This document shows positions 9,761-19,239 of a stretch of DNA of 64,000 nt, one piece after another. A program made the position numbers and the translations under genes. The notes beneath the pieces are model-generated. The model saw only the letters and a list, made by a program, of their open reading frames with translations, was not told where the DNA came from and made no database searches. Every line of letters begins with the position of its first letter. The stretch's first letter is position 1. The stretch covers positions 4,527,798-4,591,797 of the forward strand of contig NZ_CP036261.1 in NCBI RefSeq assembly GCF_007741475.1. The letters are read 5' to 3'. The DNA comes from Rosistilla ulvae (GTDB lineage: Bacteria; Planctomycetota; Planctomycetia; Pirellulales; Pirellulaceae).

Positions 9761-12477
9761 TAGGTTTCCCAGCTCTCTTCGGGCTGTTCGTCGTACTCCA
9801 TCACGTCCTCTTCCTCCAGTTCGGCTTCCTCGTCGTCGTCCCATTCGGGTTCCGGCGCGGCGATCCGCGGTCGTTTCGGTTTGCTTTTCGCCGGCTTAGC
9901 CGGTTCGACGGGCTGTTCCGCACCGTTTTTCATCGCTTCCCACTGGGACGCCGTAATGATGACTTCGCGAGCTTGAGCCCCGTTGTATTGGCCGACGATT
10001 CCGTCTTCGGCCATGAAGTCGATCATCCGGGCAGCGCGGCCGTAACCGATCCCCAGGGCGCGTTGCAGTAGCGACAGACTGCCTCGCCCTTCGTTGAGCA
10101 CGACCTCGATCGCACTTTCGTACAGATCGTCGCGGCGTCGCAGCGCGGCGGTCGGTTCGTCGCCGCCAGCGGCCCCCTCTTCGTCTTTGACCTTCAGGTT
10201 CATCAACTCGCCGACAAAGTTCTGCTCGGTCATGCTGCACTGGTCGACGACGCGATCGATCTCTTCATCGCTCAAGTAGGTTCCCTGACCGCGGATCATC
10301 GTGCTGGTACCGGGCCACAGGAACAACATGTCGCCGTTGCCCAACAGTTTGTCGGCACCGTTGGCATCGAGAACAACGCGGCTATCGCTGCTGCTAGCCA
10401 CCTGGAACGAGAGCCTTGCCGGCAGGTTACTCTTGATCAGACCGGTGATTACGTCGACGGTCGGCTTTTGCGTCGCGAGGATCAAGTGGATACCGACAGC
10501 ACGGCTTTTCTGAGCCAGTCGAATGATGTGCGTTTCGGCATCTTTGCCGCTGGTCATCATCAAGTCGGCCATTTCGTCCGCGACGATCACGATAAAGGGC
10601 AGGTGATCGGGGATGTTCGCCGCCTCTTCTTCGTTCTCGGGCTGGAATCGTCGCTCCAATTCCTCGCGTCCCAACTGGTTGTATCCGTTGATATGCCGGA
10701 CTCCGACCTTGGCCAACAACGAATACCGTTCCTCCATCTTGTCGACAGCCCAGGCGAGAATCGCCTCCGCCTTTTTCATGTCGGTCACAACGGGGTGCAT
10801 CAGGTGCGGCAAGCGGCCATATCCCGACAATTCGACCATCTTCGGATCGATCATCAACATCCGCACCTCATCGGGACGGCGAGTCATCAGGATCGATGTG
10901 ATGATCGAGTTCAAACAAACACTTTTACCCGTACCAGTTCGACCGGCGATCAACAGGTGAGGCATCTTGGCCAGATCGACGGTCAACGGGTTGCCGGAGA
11001 CGTCTTTGCCCAAGAAGACCGGAATGTTCATCTTGTTCGCCGAACCACTGCACTCTTCGATCACTTCGCGCAACCGCACCGTCTGCCGCGTATCGTTGGG
11101 AACCTCGACACCGACGGTGTTTTTGCCTGGGATCGGTGCCACGATTCGGACCGTGGGAACACGCAGCGCGATCGCCAGATCGTCCGCCAAGCCGGTGATC
11201 TTATTCAGTCGCAGCCCCTTCTCCAGTTCGACTTCGTATTGCGCGATCACCGGACCGGTCTCGATCTCCTTGACGCGTACGTTCAGGTTGAAGTCGGCAA
11301 AGGCTTGTTCCAACAGTCGGGCCTTGCGGCGGACTTCGACAAGTTGATCGTCGTAACAGATGTCATCCGATTCATCCAACAACGTCACCGCGGGCAACAG
11401 GTAATCGTCGGCCCCTTCGGGCAATTGCTCGCGCATCGAATCGTTCAACGACTCGGTGTTGGGCTTGCGGTTCTGCTTCGTCTTGACCTTCAGTTCGTGC
11501 TGCTCGGGCTCCTCTTCATGCGGCGGATCCAACCGTAGCGTGACGTTCTCGTCTTCGACGACCAATTCGCGAGTCTGCGGTTCCGCGGCTGGCTCTTCCG
11601 CCGCTTCCACAGCCTCTTCGGAAACCTCGCTCTCCGCCGCTGCACCTTCGTCTTCGGTCCCCGCGGACGTCTCGTGCTCCGCATCGACGTCGGCTGCCGC
11701 CTTCAGCGTCTCCGGCTTGCGGCCGCGAATTCGCACGCTTGGTTCGGGTTGCGGTTCGTCGGCATCGTCCCCATCCAGATAGCTCGAATCGTCGAGGTCC
11801 GATTGGGTGTGCCCGGCATGCAGCGACTTCTTCGGCAAGATCTTGCCCACCTGACGCAACCCCGCAACGGATGTCTTGGCGCTGGTGCTGGCCACTTTGC
11901 TGGTCGCATAGACCAAGATGTAATCGGTTGCCATCAGCATCCCGAACATCAGGCAGGTGAAGGTCAGAATCCAAGCACCCGCCGAAGCAAAGTGCATCCG
12001 CAACCAAGTGCTGGTCATCGCACCCAGATAGCCACCGGCGCCAACGAGAGGCATGTTGGCGAGGTCCATTTCCGACAGCGATGCCCCGGTCGTCAGGGAC
12101 AACAGAACCAGAGTCCAGCCCAGCGAACGCATCATCGGGGCCGAAACGCCCCCTTTCCACAGCACGCTGATCGCGGTCCCGCCGAGTACTGAGACGATCA
12201 AACAGGCACCGATCCCCGCACCGGTCAGCAGCGATCCGGCGAGGATCGCCCCCCAATAACCACAAGCGTTGGTGATCCGTCCGTTTTCGGGGAAGACCAA
12301 CGCATCGGGGGTGTAAAGCGAACAGAGAGGCCAGACAGGCGGTTCGACCGGATCGGCGGGGTCGAACGTGAACAACGACACGGCCAGGATCGTCGTGAGC
12401 GCAGCGATAGCTATCGCTGCAACGTCGCGTCGAATACTCCGCGGTGCCTCTTCTGGGGCTGCGGCTGGCTGGGCCAT
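9760..12477 (-). CDS. ftsK: DNA translocase FtsK/SpoIIIE
   Basis: Septum-located dsDNA pump (905 aa) that clears and dimer-resolves chromosomes at division. The N-terminal 210 residues hold four or so membrane helices. A long acidic Glu/Ala/Pro linker (about 230-350) follows, then the alpha/beta motor with Walker A AGRTGTGKSVCLN and Walker B-like FIVIVADEMADLMM. The C-terminal winged-helix gamma domain includes SLLQRALGIGYGRAARMIDFM, which in this family reads KOPS polarity sequences. GGAGGAAC lies nine bases upstream of the ATG. The tail after gamma is an unusually acidic extension (about 60 aa). Confidence 0.94.
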   Translation of the reverse strand: MAQPAAAPEEAPRSIRRDVAAIAIAALTTILAVSLFTFDPADPVEPPVWPLCSLYTPDALVFPENGRITNACGYWGAILAGSLLTGAGIGACLIVSVLGGTAISVLWKGGVSAPMMRSLGWTLVLLSLTTGASLSEMDLANMPLVGAGGYLGAMTSTWLRMHFASAGAWILTFTCLMFGMLMATDYILVYATSKVASTSAKTSVAGLRQVGKILPKKSLHAGHTQSDLDDSSYLDGDDADEPQPEPSVRIRGRKPETLKAAADVDAEHETSAGTEDEGAAAESEVSEEAVEAAEEPAAEPQTRELVVEDENVTLRLDPPHEEEPEQHELKVKTKQNRKPNTESLNDSMREQLPEGADDYLLPAVTLLDESDDICYDDQLVEVRRKARLLEQAFADFNLNVRVKEIETGPVIAQYEVELEKGLRLNKITGLADDLAIALRVPTVRIVAPIPGKNTVGVEVPNDTRQTVRLREVIEECSGSANKMNIPVFLGKDVSGNPLTVDLAKMPHLLIAGRTGTGKSVCLNSIITSILMTRRPDEVRMLMIDPKMVELSGYGRLPHLMHPVVTDMKKAEAILAWAVDKMEERYSLLAKVGVRHINGYNQLGREELERRFQPENEEEAANIPDHLPFIVIVADEMADLMMTSGKDAETHIIRLAQKSRAVGIHLILATQKPTVDVITGLIKSNLPARLSFQVASSSDSRVVLDANGADKLLGNGDMLFLWPGTSTMIRGQGTYLSDEEIDRVVDQCSMTEQNFVGELMNLKVKDEEGAAGGDEPTAALRRRDDLYESAIEVVLNEGRGSLSLLQRALGIGYGRAARMIDFMAEDGIVGQYNGAQAREVIITASQWEAMKNGAEQPVEPAKPAKSKPKRPRIAAPEPEWDDDEEAELEEEDVMEYDEQPEESWET

Positions 12478-12708
12478 ATATCAGTTCCTCCGTGTGATCC
12501 GCAGACAACCTCATGTCGCCCGGCGCACCAAAACCTCGGAAGCTCGGATCCCTGAGCCTCGTCTGTTTGTCCAATTGGACTTATCGGCACGCAGAACCGC
12601 ACACACCAAGGGAATGCTAGCGGGCGGCACAACCGGTGCGATCATCGCAGTTTTGGCGGCTGTCGCCACGCACAGACTTGCTCCGCCGGCGCGGCATCCG
12701 AGCTCTCG

Positions 12709-14109
12709 TTAAACCGCCGACGGCGGGACGACATACAGCACAAATTCCAGCCTCGCCGGACGTCCATCGATAATCACATCGATCGCTTGGCGGTTTTGCA
12801 CGTCTCCAGCGATTAGATTTTCGTTGAAGCGAACGGCCAACGAGAGACTCCGTTCGACAGCGGACCATTGGTCGGCCGACGTCTTCGGATCGATGCTGAA
12901 GAAAACGCGTCCGGGACGCATTGGCAGGCAGCGTGGCGGATCGGTGTGATGGCTGAACTGCAGCCCGGCTCGCCCCAGTCGATACAATTCATCGACGGTG
13001 CTGCCCGCTCCAATCTTCATATCCAACCGCTTTTCGACCAACAGACGGGTCTGTTCGGTAGGCAGCGACGACGCGACGGCGACGAACAAGCGTTGCCCCG
13101 GTTCCAACCAAGCCGGTTCCAACGCGACCTGGACGCGTTGCCCGGCACCGACAAAGGCGCGCTCGCTGTATTCGGCTTCGATCACCGCATCCAAGACGCT
13201 GTCGACCAACCGCCGTGCTGTCCAGAAGCACAATCCCAAGTCGTCGTGATCGTACTTCGGCAGATCGGGGACCCGGCGACCGGCGGTAAAGACAGCCATC
13301 CGCCCGACAAAGCTGAGCAATTCGCGGAAAATCTCCAGGGGATGGATCCCGGGCGTGAAGGCCTGCACGCTCAGTTCGGCATACGCTTCGTTCATCACTC
13401 GCATCTGTTCCAGGATCATTCGATCCCCTTGCGATGTCGAATCGAACGTGATCCCGCGGGAGACAACTTGGTTGGAGACCAGGTCCAACTTTTTGCCGAT
13501 CCGATCGAATACCGGCCGCACGATCTCTTGCTCCAGCGTCGCCCAGGCATCGACCGCCAACAGCGGCGGGATGTAGGTGCGGTCCAGCTCGGGAGCTCCT
13601 TCGGCGTGATCGGCACGGCGGATGCGCGCCAACGGCATCGTCGCATAACCGGCATGATCATCGGCGTCGGACAACAACCGTACGTTCAACCGGCGCAACT
13701 GGATCGGGCGCGGATTCTGTCCCGAATTCGCATCCTCCAAATCGAGCGATTCAACGCGATATCGCGACGTTGCGGCGGCGGCAGCTTCCTGTTTCGGAAT
13801 CGCTGCAAACAGGGTCAGCGTCTGTTTGCCAAGCATCGCTTGCCGCAGGTCCAGTTCGGGCAGGCTGCCCGATTCGGGATAGGCGATCAAGGTCCCGTCG
13901 CGCATTCGCAGGGCCAGGTCCGACACGACAATCCGGTTGTTGGCGAGCGCTGCCGGGTCGAGTCGGAAGCGTCGCAAGCCCCAACTGAAGTGGCGATTCC
14001 ATTGGACGTTGTCGCGGATCTGGTCGTGAATGTTTCGTTCGGAGATCTGGAAGTGCTGAGGTCTCAGAAACATTCCTTCATGCCAATGTACCGGCGCGTT
14101 AACAAACAT
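12709..14109 (-). CDS. tssK: Type VI secretion baseplate subunit TssK
   Basis: 466-aa protein with the near-invariant TssK/ImpJ/VasE opening VHWHEGMFLRPQHFQ at residues 5-19. TssK trimers link the T6SS baseplate wedge to the membrane complex. Further family-like features are a central beta-rich shell domain (VSDLALRMRDGTLIAYPESG) and the C-terminal head segment ending EFVLYVVPPSAV. The ATG at 14109 puts the conserved motif at the N-terminus; a start 23 codons upstream would add an unrelated leader. No other tss/imp gene (tssA-M, hcp, vgrG, clpV) is in the window, which is odd since these genes usually cluster. Neighbours are ftsK and a zinc-ribbon membrane protein on the same strand. Identification rests on the N-terminal signature and length. 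Confidence 0.85.
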   Translation of the reverse strand: MFVNAPVHWHEGMFLRPQHFQISERNIHDQIRDNVQWNRHFSWGLRRFRLDPAALANNRIVVSDLALRMRDGTLIAYPESGSLPELDLRQAMLGKQTLTLFAAIPKQEAAAAATSRYRVESLDLEDANSGQNPRPIQLRRLNVRLLSDADDHAGYATMPLARIRRADHAEGAPELDRTYIPPLLAVDAWATLEQEIVRPVFDRIGKKLDLVSNQVVSRGITFDSTSQGDRMILEQMRVMNEAYAELSVQAFTPGIHPLEIFRELLSFVGRMAVFTAGRRVPDLPKYDHDDLGLCFWTARRLVDSVLDAVIEAEYSERAFVGAGQRVQVALEPAWLEPGQRLFVAVASSLPTEQTRLLVEKRLDMKIGAGSTVDELYRLGRAGLQFSHHTDPPRCLPMRPGRVFFSIDPKTSADQWSAVERSLSLAVRFNENLIAGDVQNRQAIDVIIDGRPARLEFVLYVVPPSAV

Positions 14110-14235
14110 CGATCTACAGCCCGAGGGAAGGAGGAAGGAACCAGCGACTCTGGAAAGCCTTCGGTCTCCTTCGACCATTCCAACCGCCGACCCTGAGCGT
14201 CGGAGAAAAGATAGCGTTTAAAGCGAATCGTCCGA

Positions 14236-15072
14236 TTACCCAAGCCCTAGCACGCCAAGCAGAGCGAAGCCGCCAAAGAAGACAATGGAATAGATGATCG
14301 AAAGCGTCAGCATCGACCAGCCGTAGGTCTTGATCTCCGGACGCCGGAACGCATAGATCATCGCATACAGACCGATGAACAGCGAAAGAAAGCCGTGCAA
14401 TGGCGATTCTTTGAAACCGTGGATCATGATCTTGATCCAGAAATACATGCCGCAAACTTGCAAAAACAACAGGATTGCCAACAGCATTCCGCGAGGGACC
14501 GGCGACGAACCGTCCGCCCCTTCCTCTGCCGCGATCGCATTGCTGACGAAGACGCCCATCACCGCCAATCCGGCCAAACACATCAGGATCGTCGCCAACA
14601 TCCAGACCGGCATCCCCGTGCCGCTGATCTGCTGCTGCACCTTCGCGTCGCGACGCATGTGGGCCGCCGCTTCGTCCAACGCCGCATGCCCAAATTCGGA
14701 AGCCTCATCCTGCGATTCGGTGAAGCCCTGGATCCGCTCTCCCGTCTGCGTGTTGTATCCGCAGTTCATGCAGATCACGGTTCCCGGACGCATTTCTTTA
14801 GCACAAGCCATACAGACCGGTCCGGTCAATTGACCGATCCCTTCGTCGTCAAACAACGAACCGACACCACCGGATGCTGGTGCAGCGGCGGCGGCGGCGG
14901 CGGGAAACGATTTCGGTTGCGACGGGGCGGCGGCAGCGGGCCGACTCGGCGGGGCGTTGCCGCTGGGAACCTTCAGGACTTCCTTGCAACCCGGGCAGCG
15001 AATCGACTTGCCCGCCAGCTCATCCTTGAGACTTAAGTCTTTACCACACTTACACTTGAGACGAATGGCCAT
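14236..15072 (-). CDS. Zinc-ribbon membrane protein, function unknown
   Basis: 278-aa protein with two cysteine-pair ribbons. The first is CKCGK...CPGCK at residues 7-32; the second is CMACAKEMRPGTVICMNCGY at about 83-102. A low-complexity Ala/Pro/Ser stretch separates them. The C-terminal half has about four hydrophobic helices (PVWMLATILMCLAGLAVMG, AILLFLQVCGMYFWIKI, LFIGLYAMIYAF, SIIYSIVFFGGFALLGVLG). The architecture of a zinc ribbon feeding a membrane bundle is frequent in planctomycetes with no assigned role. Same strand as tssK, 126 bp upstream of it; whether they share a transcript is unclear. Confidence 0.75.
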   Translation of the reverse strand: MAIRLKCKCGKDLSLKDELAGKSIRCPGCKEVLKVPSGNAPPSRPAAAAPSQPKSFPAAAAAAAPASGGVGSLFDDEGIGQLTGPVCMACAKEMRPGTVICMNCGYNTQTGERIQGFTESQDEASEFGHAALDEAAAHMRRDAKVQQQISGTGMPVWMLATILMCLAGLAVMGVFVSNAIAAEEGADGSSPVPRGMLLAILLFLQVCGMYFWIKIMIHGFKESPLHGFLSLFIGLYAMIYAFRRPEIKTYGWSMLTLSIIYSIVFFGGFALLGVLGLG

Positions 15073-15213
15073 AGAGTCGAATCTGATCAGCGAGAAATAG
15101 GAGCCGGCGTCAAACCGGTGTATCTGCGTCCATTCTAACCCGCGACGCGACCTTGGCCAGATTACTCGTCTAGATTCCCTCGATGCGCCCCCCGCGGCTC
15201 CGCAAAGGTACGG

Positions 15214-15654
15214 TTAGCCGACCAGTTTGAGTAGACGATCCCGAGCAAAGTCGCGGATCTCATCGCGAACCCGGCGGAAGTGATCCATCGCCTCTTCCGG
15301 CGTGGCGGCATCGCGAGCCAGCTTCGGCGGATCGTCGAAACCTACATGCACGGTTTGCGTCTGCGACGCAAAGACGGGGCAGTTTTCGTCGGCGTGACCG
15401 CAGACGGTGATCACCATGTCCAGGGGCACTTCGGCCAGCGTGCCGACAAGTTTCGACGACTGGTTGGAAATGTCGACTCCCGCTTCCTGCATCACCGCCA
15501 CCGCGTTGGGGTTCAGCCCGTGCGCTTCGATTCCCGCGGAGTGAATCTCCAATCGATCGGAATGAAAGTGACGCGCCCATCCTTCGGCCATCTGGCTGCG
15601 GCATGAATTACCCGTGCACAAAAACAGGATCTTCTTTTTTGCTGTGGTTGTCAT
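15214..15654 (-). CDS. arsC: Arsenate reductase, thioredoxin-coupled (LMW-phosphatase type)
   Basis: Reduces arsenate to arsenite in the cytoplasm (146 aa). The low-molecular-weight phosphatase loop is visible as [16 protein letters not shown], with the nucleophile in the CxxxxxR motif at about residues 13-19. The redox cysteine region is [15 protein letters not shown] and the C-terminal helix is typical. This is the Staphylococcus pI258 type, not the glutaredoxin-dependent type. Start: ATG 15654 sits nine bases after GAGG, a better spacing than the in-frame ATG six bases upstream. It begins 12 bp after the arsA stop and is the last gene of arsR-arsD-arsA-arsC. Confidence 0.93.
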   Translation of the reverse strand: MTTTAKKKILFLCTGNSCRSQMAEGWARHFHSDRLEIHSAGIEAHGLNPNAVAVMQEAGVDISNQSSKLVGTLAEVPLDMVITVCGHADENCPVFASQTQTVHVGFDDPPKLARDAATPEEAMDHFRRVRDEIRDFARDRLLKLVG

Positions 15655-15665
15655 CTGCATGAACC

Positions 15666-17462
15666 TCAAGAGGATGCGGGTTGATGGGGTTGGTTGTGGT
15701 TCGCGGCGGTCAGCTGGCTGAGTCCTTCGACGCCGGTGGGCGGATCGATTTGCCATGGGATCAAGGCGATCCGTTGGCTCAGTTCGTTTTGCACCTCTTC
15801 GACATACCGCAGTTCCAGGTGCTGGCGCCGCCGCAGCGAACTGTCGCTGACCGCCAACGGCAGCAGGCTTTGGTTGACGACCCAGGCGAACGGTTCGATC
15901 TCGGCGCGGCGGAGGTCGGCTTGCAGGCCTGCCGCTTCGTGGACCGGCGTCGCTTCGGGCAACGTAACCAACAGCACGCGGGTGAAGTCGGGATCGCGCA
16001 GCCGTGGCAACAGGTTCTCGACCGATTCGGGCATCTGGTTGGTCTGCCGAGTGACCTCGCGGTGATAGGCCATCGCGGCATCCAGCAGCAGCACCGTGTG
16101 CCCAGTCGGTGCGGTATCCAAAACGACAAACCGGTCGGTCCCTTCGGCGACAGCTTTGGCGAACGCTCGGAAGACGGCAACCTCCTCGGTGCAGGGCGAT
16201 CGCAGATCCTCTTCCAGCAACGCGAGTCCGGCGGCGTCGAGGTCGGCTCCGGCGGTTTGCAGCACCTCGGCTCGATAGTCCTCAGTCTCTTGTACGGGAT
16301 CGATGCGGCCGACGCTCAGCCCCGGCAACTGGTCCGCGGCCAGCATCGCCGTCACATGAGCCGCCGGATCGGTCGTCGACAGGTGAACTTGCAAGCCGCG
16401 CTGAGCCAATGCGACAGCGACCGCCGATGCGACTGTCGTTTTGCCAACGCCCCCTTTGCCCATCGCCAAAATCACGCCATGCCCTGGCGCGGCCAAATCG
16501 TCCAACAGCGATTCGAGCCCGTCTGGGAAGCTCTCGATCGGCGCGGGGCTCTGATCGGTCGCGACTTCCGCCTCGGCCGGGCGGCCGACATTGCGGAGCG
16601 CTTCGATTCCCATCAGCCCCGCCCACGACCAGGGCACGATGCTTCGCGGCAGTTCTTTGGCGGTATCGGGCATCGCTGCGATGGCAGCTTCGCCGCGGCG
16701 CTGCAGTGCGGTCGCGATCGGGTCGCTGCCCGATTCGTCTTCGCATTGGAACAGGCCGTTGATGATCAGATGCTGGTTCGAGACGCCCAACTTTCGCAGC
16801 TCGACACTCGTGCGGGCAGCTTCGTTGAACGCCGACGCTTCGGGACGCGTCACCAGCACCAACGTCGTCGCGGTGGCATCGCTGAGCGCGGCGACCGTCC
16901 GTTTGTAGATCGCTTGTTGCGCTTGCAATCCAGCCAACGGGCCCAGGCACGAGGTCCCCGAGACGCTCGATTCCATGAAGCCCGACCAGGCCGACGGGAG
17001 AGTCAGCAGACGCAAGGTGTGCCCGGTTGGTGCGGTGTCGAAGATCACATGATCGAACTCCGCCGTCGCCGAAGGATCGCCCAACAATTTGGAGAACTCA
17101 TCAAACGCTGCGATCTCGACGGTGCAGGATCCGGAGAACTGTTCCTCCATGCTCTTGACCGCCGCATCGGGCAACACGCCTCGGTAGGGACCGACCATCC
17201 GCTCGCGATAAGCGTTGGCCGCGGCTTCGGGATCGATGTTCATGCCGTACAGATTCGCGACGTCGGGGATGGCTGTCGGTTCGTTGCCGAGCGCCGTCCC
17301 CAACACCTCGTCGAGATTCGACGCCGGATCGGTCGAAACCAACAGCACCCGTTGGCCGCTTTCGGCCAATTGGACAGCTGTCGCCGAAGCGAGCGACGTC
17401 TTGCCAACGCCACCTTTTCCAGTAAAGAACAAATTTCGCGTCGCGTTTTGCAAATGATCCAT
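15666..17462 (-). CDS. arsA: ArsA arsenite-pump ATPase (tandem two-domain form)
   Basis: Arsenite-stimulated ATPase (598 aa) that normally energises an ArsB or Acr3 efflux channel. It has two homologous halves, each with a P-loop: [17 protein letters not shown] at about residue 14 and [17 protein letters not shown] at about 335. Each half also has a switch [12 protein letters not shown] / [12 protein letters not shown]. The start ATG follows GAGGAGCGGTC. ArsD, its metallochaperone, is directly upstream and arsC directly downstream. No arsB or acr3 gene lies in the window, so the membrane partner is elsewhere or missing. Confidence 0.95.
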   Translation of the reverse strand: MDHLQNATRNLFFTGKGGVGKTSLASATAVQLAESGQRVLLVSTDPASNLDEVLGTALGNEPTAIPDVANLYGMNIDPEAAANAYRERMVGPYRGVLPDAAVKSMEEQFSGSCTVEIAAFDEFSKLLGDPSATAEFDHVIFDTAPTGHTLRLLTLPSAWSGFMESSVSGTSCLGPLAGLQAQQAIYKRTVAALSDATATTLVLVTRPEASAFNEAARTSVELRKLGVSNQHLIINGLFQCEDESGSDPIATALQRRGEAAIAAMPDTAKELPRSIVPWSWAGLMGIEALRNVGRPAEAEVATDQSPAPIESFPDGLESLLDDLAAPGHGVILAMGKGGVGKTTVASAVAVALAQRGLQVHLSTTDPAAHVTAMLAADQLPGLSVGRIDPVQETEDYRAEVLQTAGADLDAAGLALLEEDLRSPCTEEVAVFRAFAKAVAEGTDRFVVLDTAPTGHTVLLLDAAMAYHREVTRQTNQMPESVENLLPRLRDPDFTRVLLVTLPEATPVHEAAGLQADLRRAEIEPFAWVVNQSLLPLAVSDSSLRRRQHLELRYVEEVQNELSQRIALIPWQIDPPTGVEGLSQLTAANHNQPHQPASS

Positions 17463-17500
17463 GACCGCTCCTCGGGGGAATCTGAACTACAAACGGTGAA

Positions 17501-17872
17501 CTAACAACAACCCGTATCGCCGCAACATCCACTGCCGCCGGTCACCGGCAGCGACGTGGGGCGTTTCAGCGGCGTGCCGGTCCACATCGCCAGGTTGTCG
17601 CGCGATGGGTATTCACCGCGACTGACGATCTGTTGGTCGACGATCACCAATGGCAAGCATTCGACGCCCGCTTCGGCAAGCATTTTTTGAACCATCGGGT
17701 TGGCGACGAATTCGGTTGGGTTTTGCGACAGGTTGAAACGCTTGACCTCGTGTCCCTGGCTGGCCAACCAGTCTAGATCGGCGGCAAAGCGAGGCAGGAC
17801 GGGATCGACCTGCGGTCCGCAAACTCCCGTCGAACAACACATCGCCTTGTCATAAATCGTCACGGTCGTCAT
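17501..17872 (-). CDS. arsD: ArsD arsenic metallochaperone
   Basis: 123-aa arsenite chaperone that hands As(III) to ArsA and acts as a weak repressor. The diagnostic cysteines are in AMCCSTGVCGP (the Cys12-Cys13-Cys18 type site that binds arsenite), followed by VECLPLVIVDQQIVSRGEYPS. The C-terminus carries further paired cysteines, GGSGCCGDTGCC, which are found in some ArsD but are not needed for transfer to ArsA. ATG follows GAGGAGCATGAG. It sits 38 bp before arsA and about 100 bp after arsR. Confidence 0.94.
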   Translation of the reverse strand: MTTVTIYDKAMCCSTGVCGPQVDPVLPRFAADLDWLASQGHEVKRFNLSQNPTEFVANPMVQKMLAEAGVECLPLVIVDQQIVSRGEYPSRDNLAMWTGTPLKRPTSLPVTGGSGCCGDTGCC

Positions 17873-17933
17873 CTCATGCTCCTCGGGGAAAGTGAAAACT
17901 GGAACTCTACGTTTGTCTATCGGAATATCGTTT

Positions 17934-17949
17934 ATCGCCGCTGTACGAT
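17934..17949. promoter_or_regulatory. Candidate ArsR-type dyad upstream of arsD
   Basis: TATCG-N8-CGATA is centred between arsR and arsD. The same ATCG-N8-CGAT core with the same 8-nt spacing occurs upstream of arsR. The recurrence suggests a common regulator, plausibly ArsR. The short half-sites make this a hypothesis only. Confidence 0.3.
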
Positions 17950-17974
17950 AATCGAGGCGAAATAAAAACCGGAC

Positions 17975-18304
17975 TTACAATCCGGCAACCAATTCCTTCA
18001 GTCGCGCCAGGCGGTCGGCGTTGATGCAGTAACAGACCTTGGGCCCGTCGACTTCACCTTGAATCAACCCCGACTCTTTCAAGATCTTCAGATGTTGGGA
18101 GACCGTCGATTGGGCGAGGGGCAGTTGCGCGACGATGTCGCCGCAAACACACGCCTTGCGGCCAATCAACAAGCGGACGATTTGAACGCGAGCCGGATGA
18201 GCGATCGCCCACGCGAGCTTCGCAAAATCGGTCGCCGACGCATCCGCAGCCAGCTTTACCGGCGTCGAATCGCATCCTTGTTTAACACTTGATTTTTTGG
18301 CCAT
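17975..18304 (-). CDS. arsR: ArsR-family arsenic-responsive repressor
   Basis: 109-aa winged-helix repressor that leaves DNA when As(III) binds. The helix-turn-helix lies in LPLAQSTVSQHLKILKESGL (residues about 61-80). The inducer-binding motif just before it is KACVCGDIVAQL, matching the ELCVCDL type in classical ArsR. The beta-wing is VDGPKVCYCINAD. It heads the ars operon; ATG 18304 follows AAAGGGAGTCC. A dyad ATCG-N8-CGAT lies a few bases upstream, consistent with autoregulation. Confidence 0.93.
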   Translation of the reverse strand: MAKKSSVKQGCDSTPVKLAADASATDFAKLAWAIAHPARVQIVRLLIGRKACVCGDIVAQLPLAQSTVSQHLKILKESGLIQGEVDGPKVCYCINADRLARLKELVAGL

Positions 18305-18313
18305 GGACTCCCT

Positions 18314-18335
18314 TTAATCGTCAATCTGCGATTTA
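18314..18335. promoter_or_regulatory. Candidate ArsR operator upstream of arsR
   Basis: Imperfect palindrome TTAATCG-N8-CGATTTA, 10-31 nt upstream of the arsR start and overlapping its leader. The core ATCG-N8-CGAT is repeated upstream of arsD (17934-17949). Position and recurrence support an operator; no binding consensus can be checked here. Confidence 0.35.
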
Positions 18336-18362
18336 GGATATCCGCCGGTCGCGGCGGAGTCA

Positions 18363-18748
18363 ACTGGAAAGAAGTGGGGGCAGGGCAAATCAGTGCATGA
18401 GCTTAGGCATTATTGGTAACCCGACACGTAAGCGAGGCACCGCGCGAATTGCTCGCTGACGCGTCGGGTTACCAATTCTTATGACACTCCCGTTTGAAAG
18501 AGTGATTCGCCCCGGAGGTCGTCGTCACGAACGTTGCGGTGCGGTGAAGCAGCCGATAATCTGTGTACGCAATCGCCGCGCGAACTCGCTTTGCAACCGC
18601 GGCGGCTCGCTGGATACCCCAGCCCTTCCGTTCACCTATCGGCTTGTGGGTGCTCCGCGTCTGCTCGCTTCGGCTGGCACCGGGAATCCCCCGCCGACAC
18701 AACCTCAACTATCTTCCAGGCCACGCTTCCACAGGCAGTCCGCTCACC
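18363..18748. other. Non-coding stretch between ars operon and Dabb gene
   Basis: About 390 bp with no convincing gene. The left part contains the long palindrome at 18412-18476. The right part (18480-18748) has open frames but no recognisable protein or start signal. Confidence 0.6.
18412..18476. repeat. Long palindromic repeat (REP-like)
   Basis: Arms ATTGGTAACCCGAC (18412-18425) and GTCGGGTTACCAAT (18463-18476) are perfectly complementary over 14 bp. Complementarity continues inward with two mismatches over about 25 nt (ACGTAAGCGAG against CTCGCTGACGC). The unit resembles intergenic palindromes I associate with Pirellulaceae genomes, from memory. It may serve as a terminator for adjacent transcripts or be a mobile palindrome. 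Confidence 0.75.
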
Positions 18749-19054
18749 ATGACCCAACTTCCCATCGAACACACCGTTACGTTCCAACTGTCCCATCCCG
18801 CCGACTCCGCCGCCGAGAGCGACTTTCTCGCCGCGGCAGCGGAACTCGCATCGATCCCCAACGTGCACAACTTTCAGATCCGCCGGCAGACGAGCCCCAA
18901 GAACTCGCACCGTTTTGGAATCTCGATGTGGTTCGAGACCGCGGAACACTTCGCTGCCTACTGCGATCATCCGGCGCACGTCGAGTTTGTCCAAGAACGC
19001 TGGCTCAAAGAAGTTGCCGACTTCCAAGAATCGGACTTCGAACCGTTGGATTGA
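18749..19054 (+). CDS. Dabb-domain (stress-responsive alpha/beta barrel) protein
   Basis: 101-aa protein that reads as a single dimeric alpha/beta-barrel domain. Features include the initial strand EHTVTFQLSHPAD, the central FQIRRQTSPKNSHRFGISMWFE, and HPAHVEFVQERW near the C-terminus, all typical of Dabb proteins. Family members are small, often stress-linked, and some have enzymatic roles. The ATG at 18749 begins exactly at the barrel domain; a longer frame upstream lacks any homology. It stands alone on the plus strand before the HdeD-like gene. Confidence 0.75.
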   Translation: MTQLPIEHTVTFQLSHPADSAAESDFLAAAAELASIPNVHNFQIRRQTSPKNSHRFGISMWFETAEHFAAYCDHPAHVEFVQERWLKEVADFQESDFEPLD

Positions 19055-19239
19055 GACGCCATTGTGCCTGGGCAACAAGACCGCTTGGTGACAGTTCTTC
19101 CGACGGGCCTTGTGGGGGTTCGCTGTATCTCCCCTTTACTTGTATGATGCGTCCGCATTCGGAACGCCAAACGAGGAGCGGTGCCAACAGCGATTGCGCT
19201 GTGGCCGCTTTGGCAGCTATTCAAAAGGAAACAAAATCA

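Noticed and set aside
10468-11538. 356-codon open frame antisense to ftsK
   Set aside because: Shadow of the ftsK motor domain; no signal, no domain, no start context.
15681-17504. 607-codon plus-strand frame opposite arsA
   Set aside because: Antisense shadow; ArsA on the minus strand has two intact P-loops and fits the operon.
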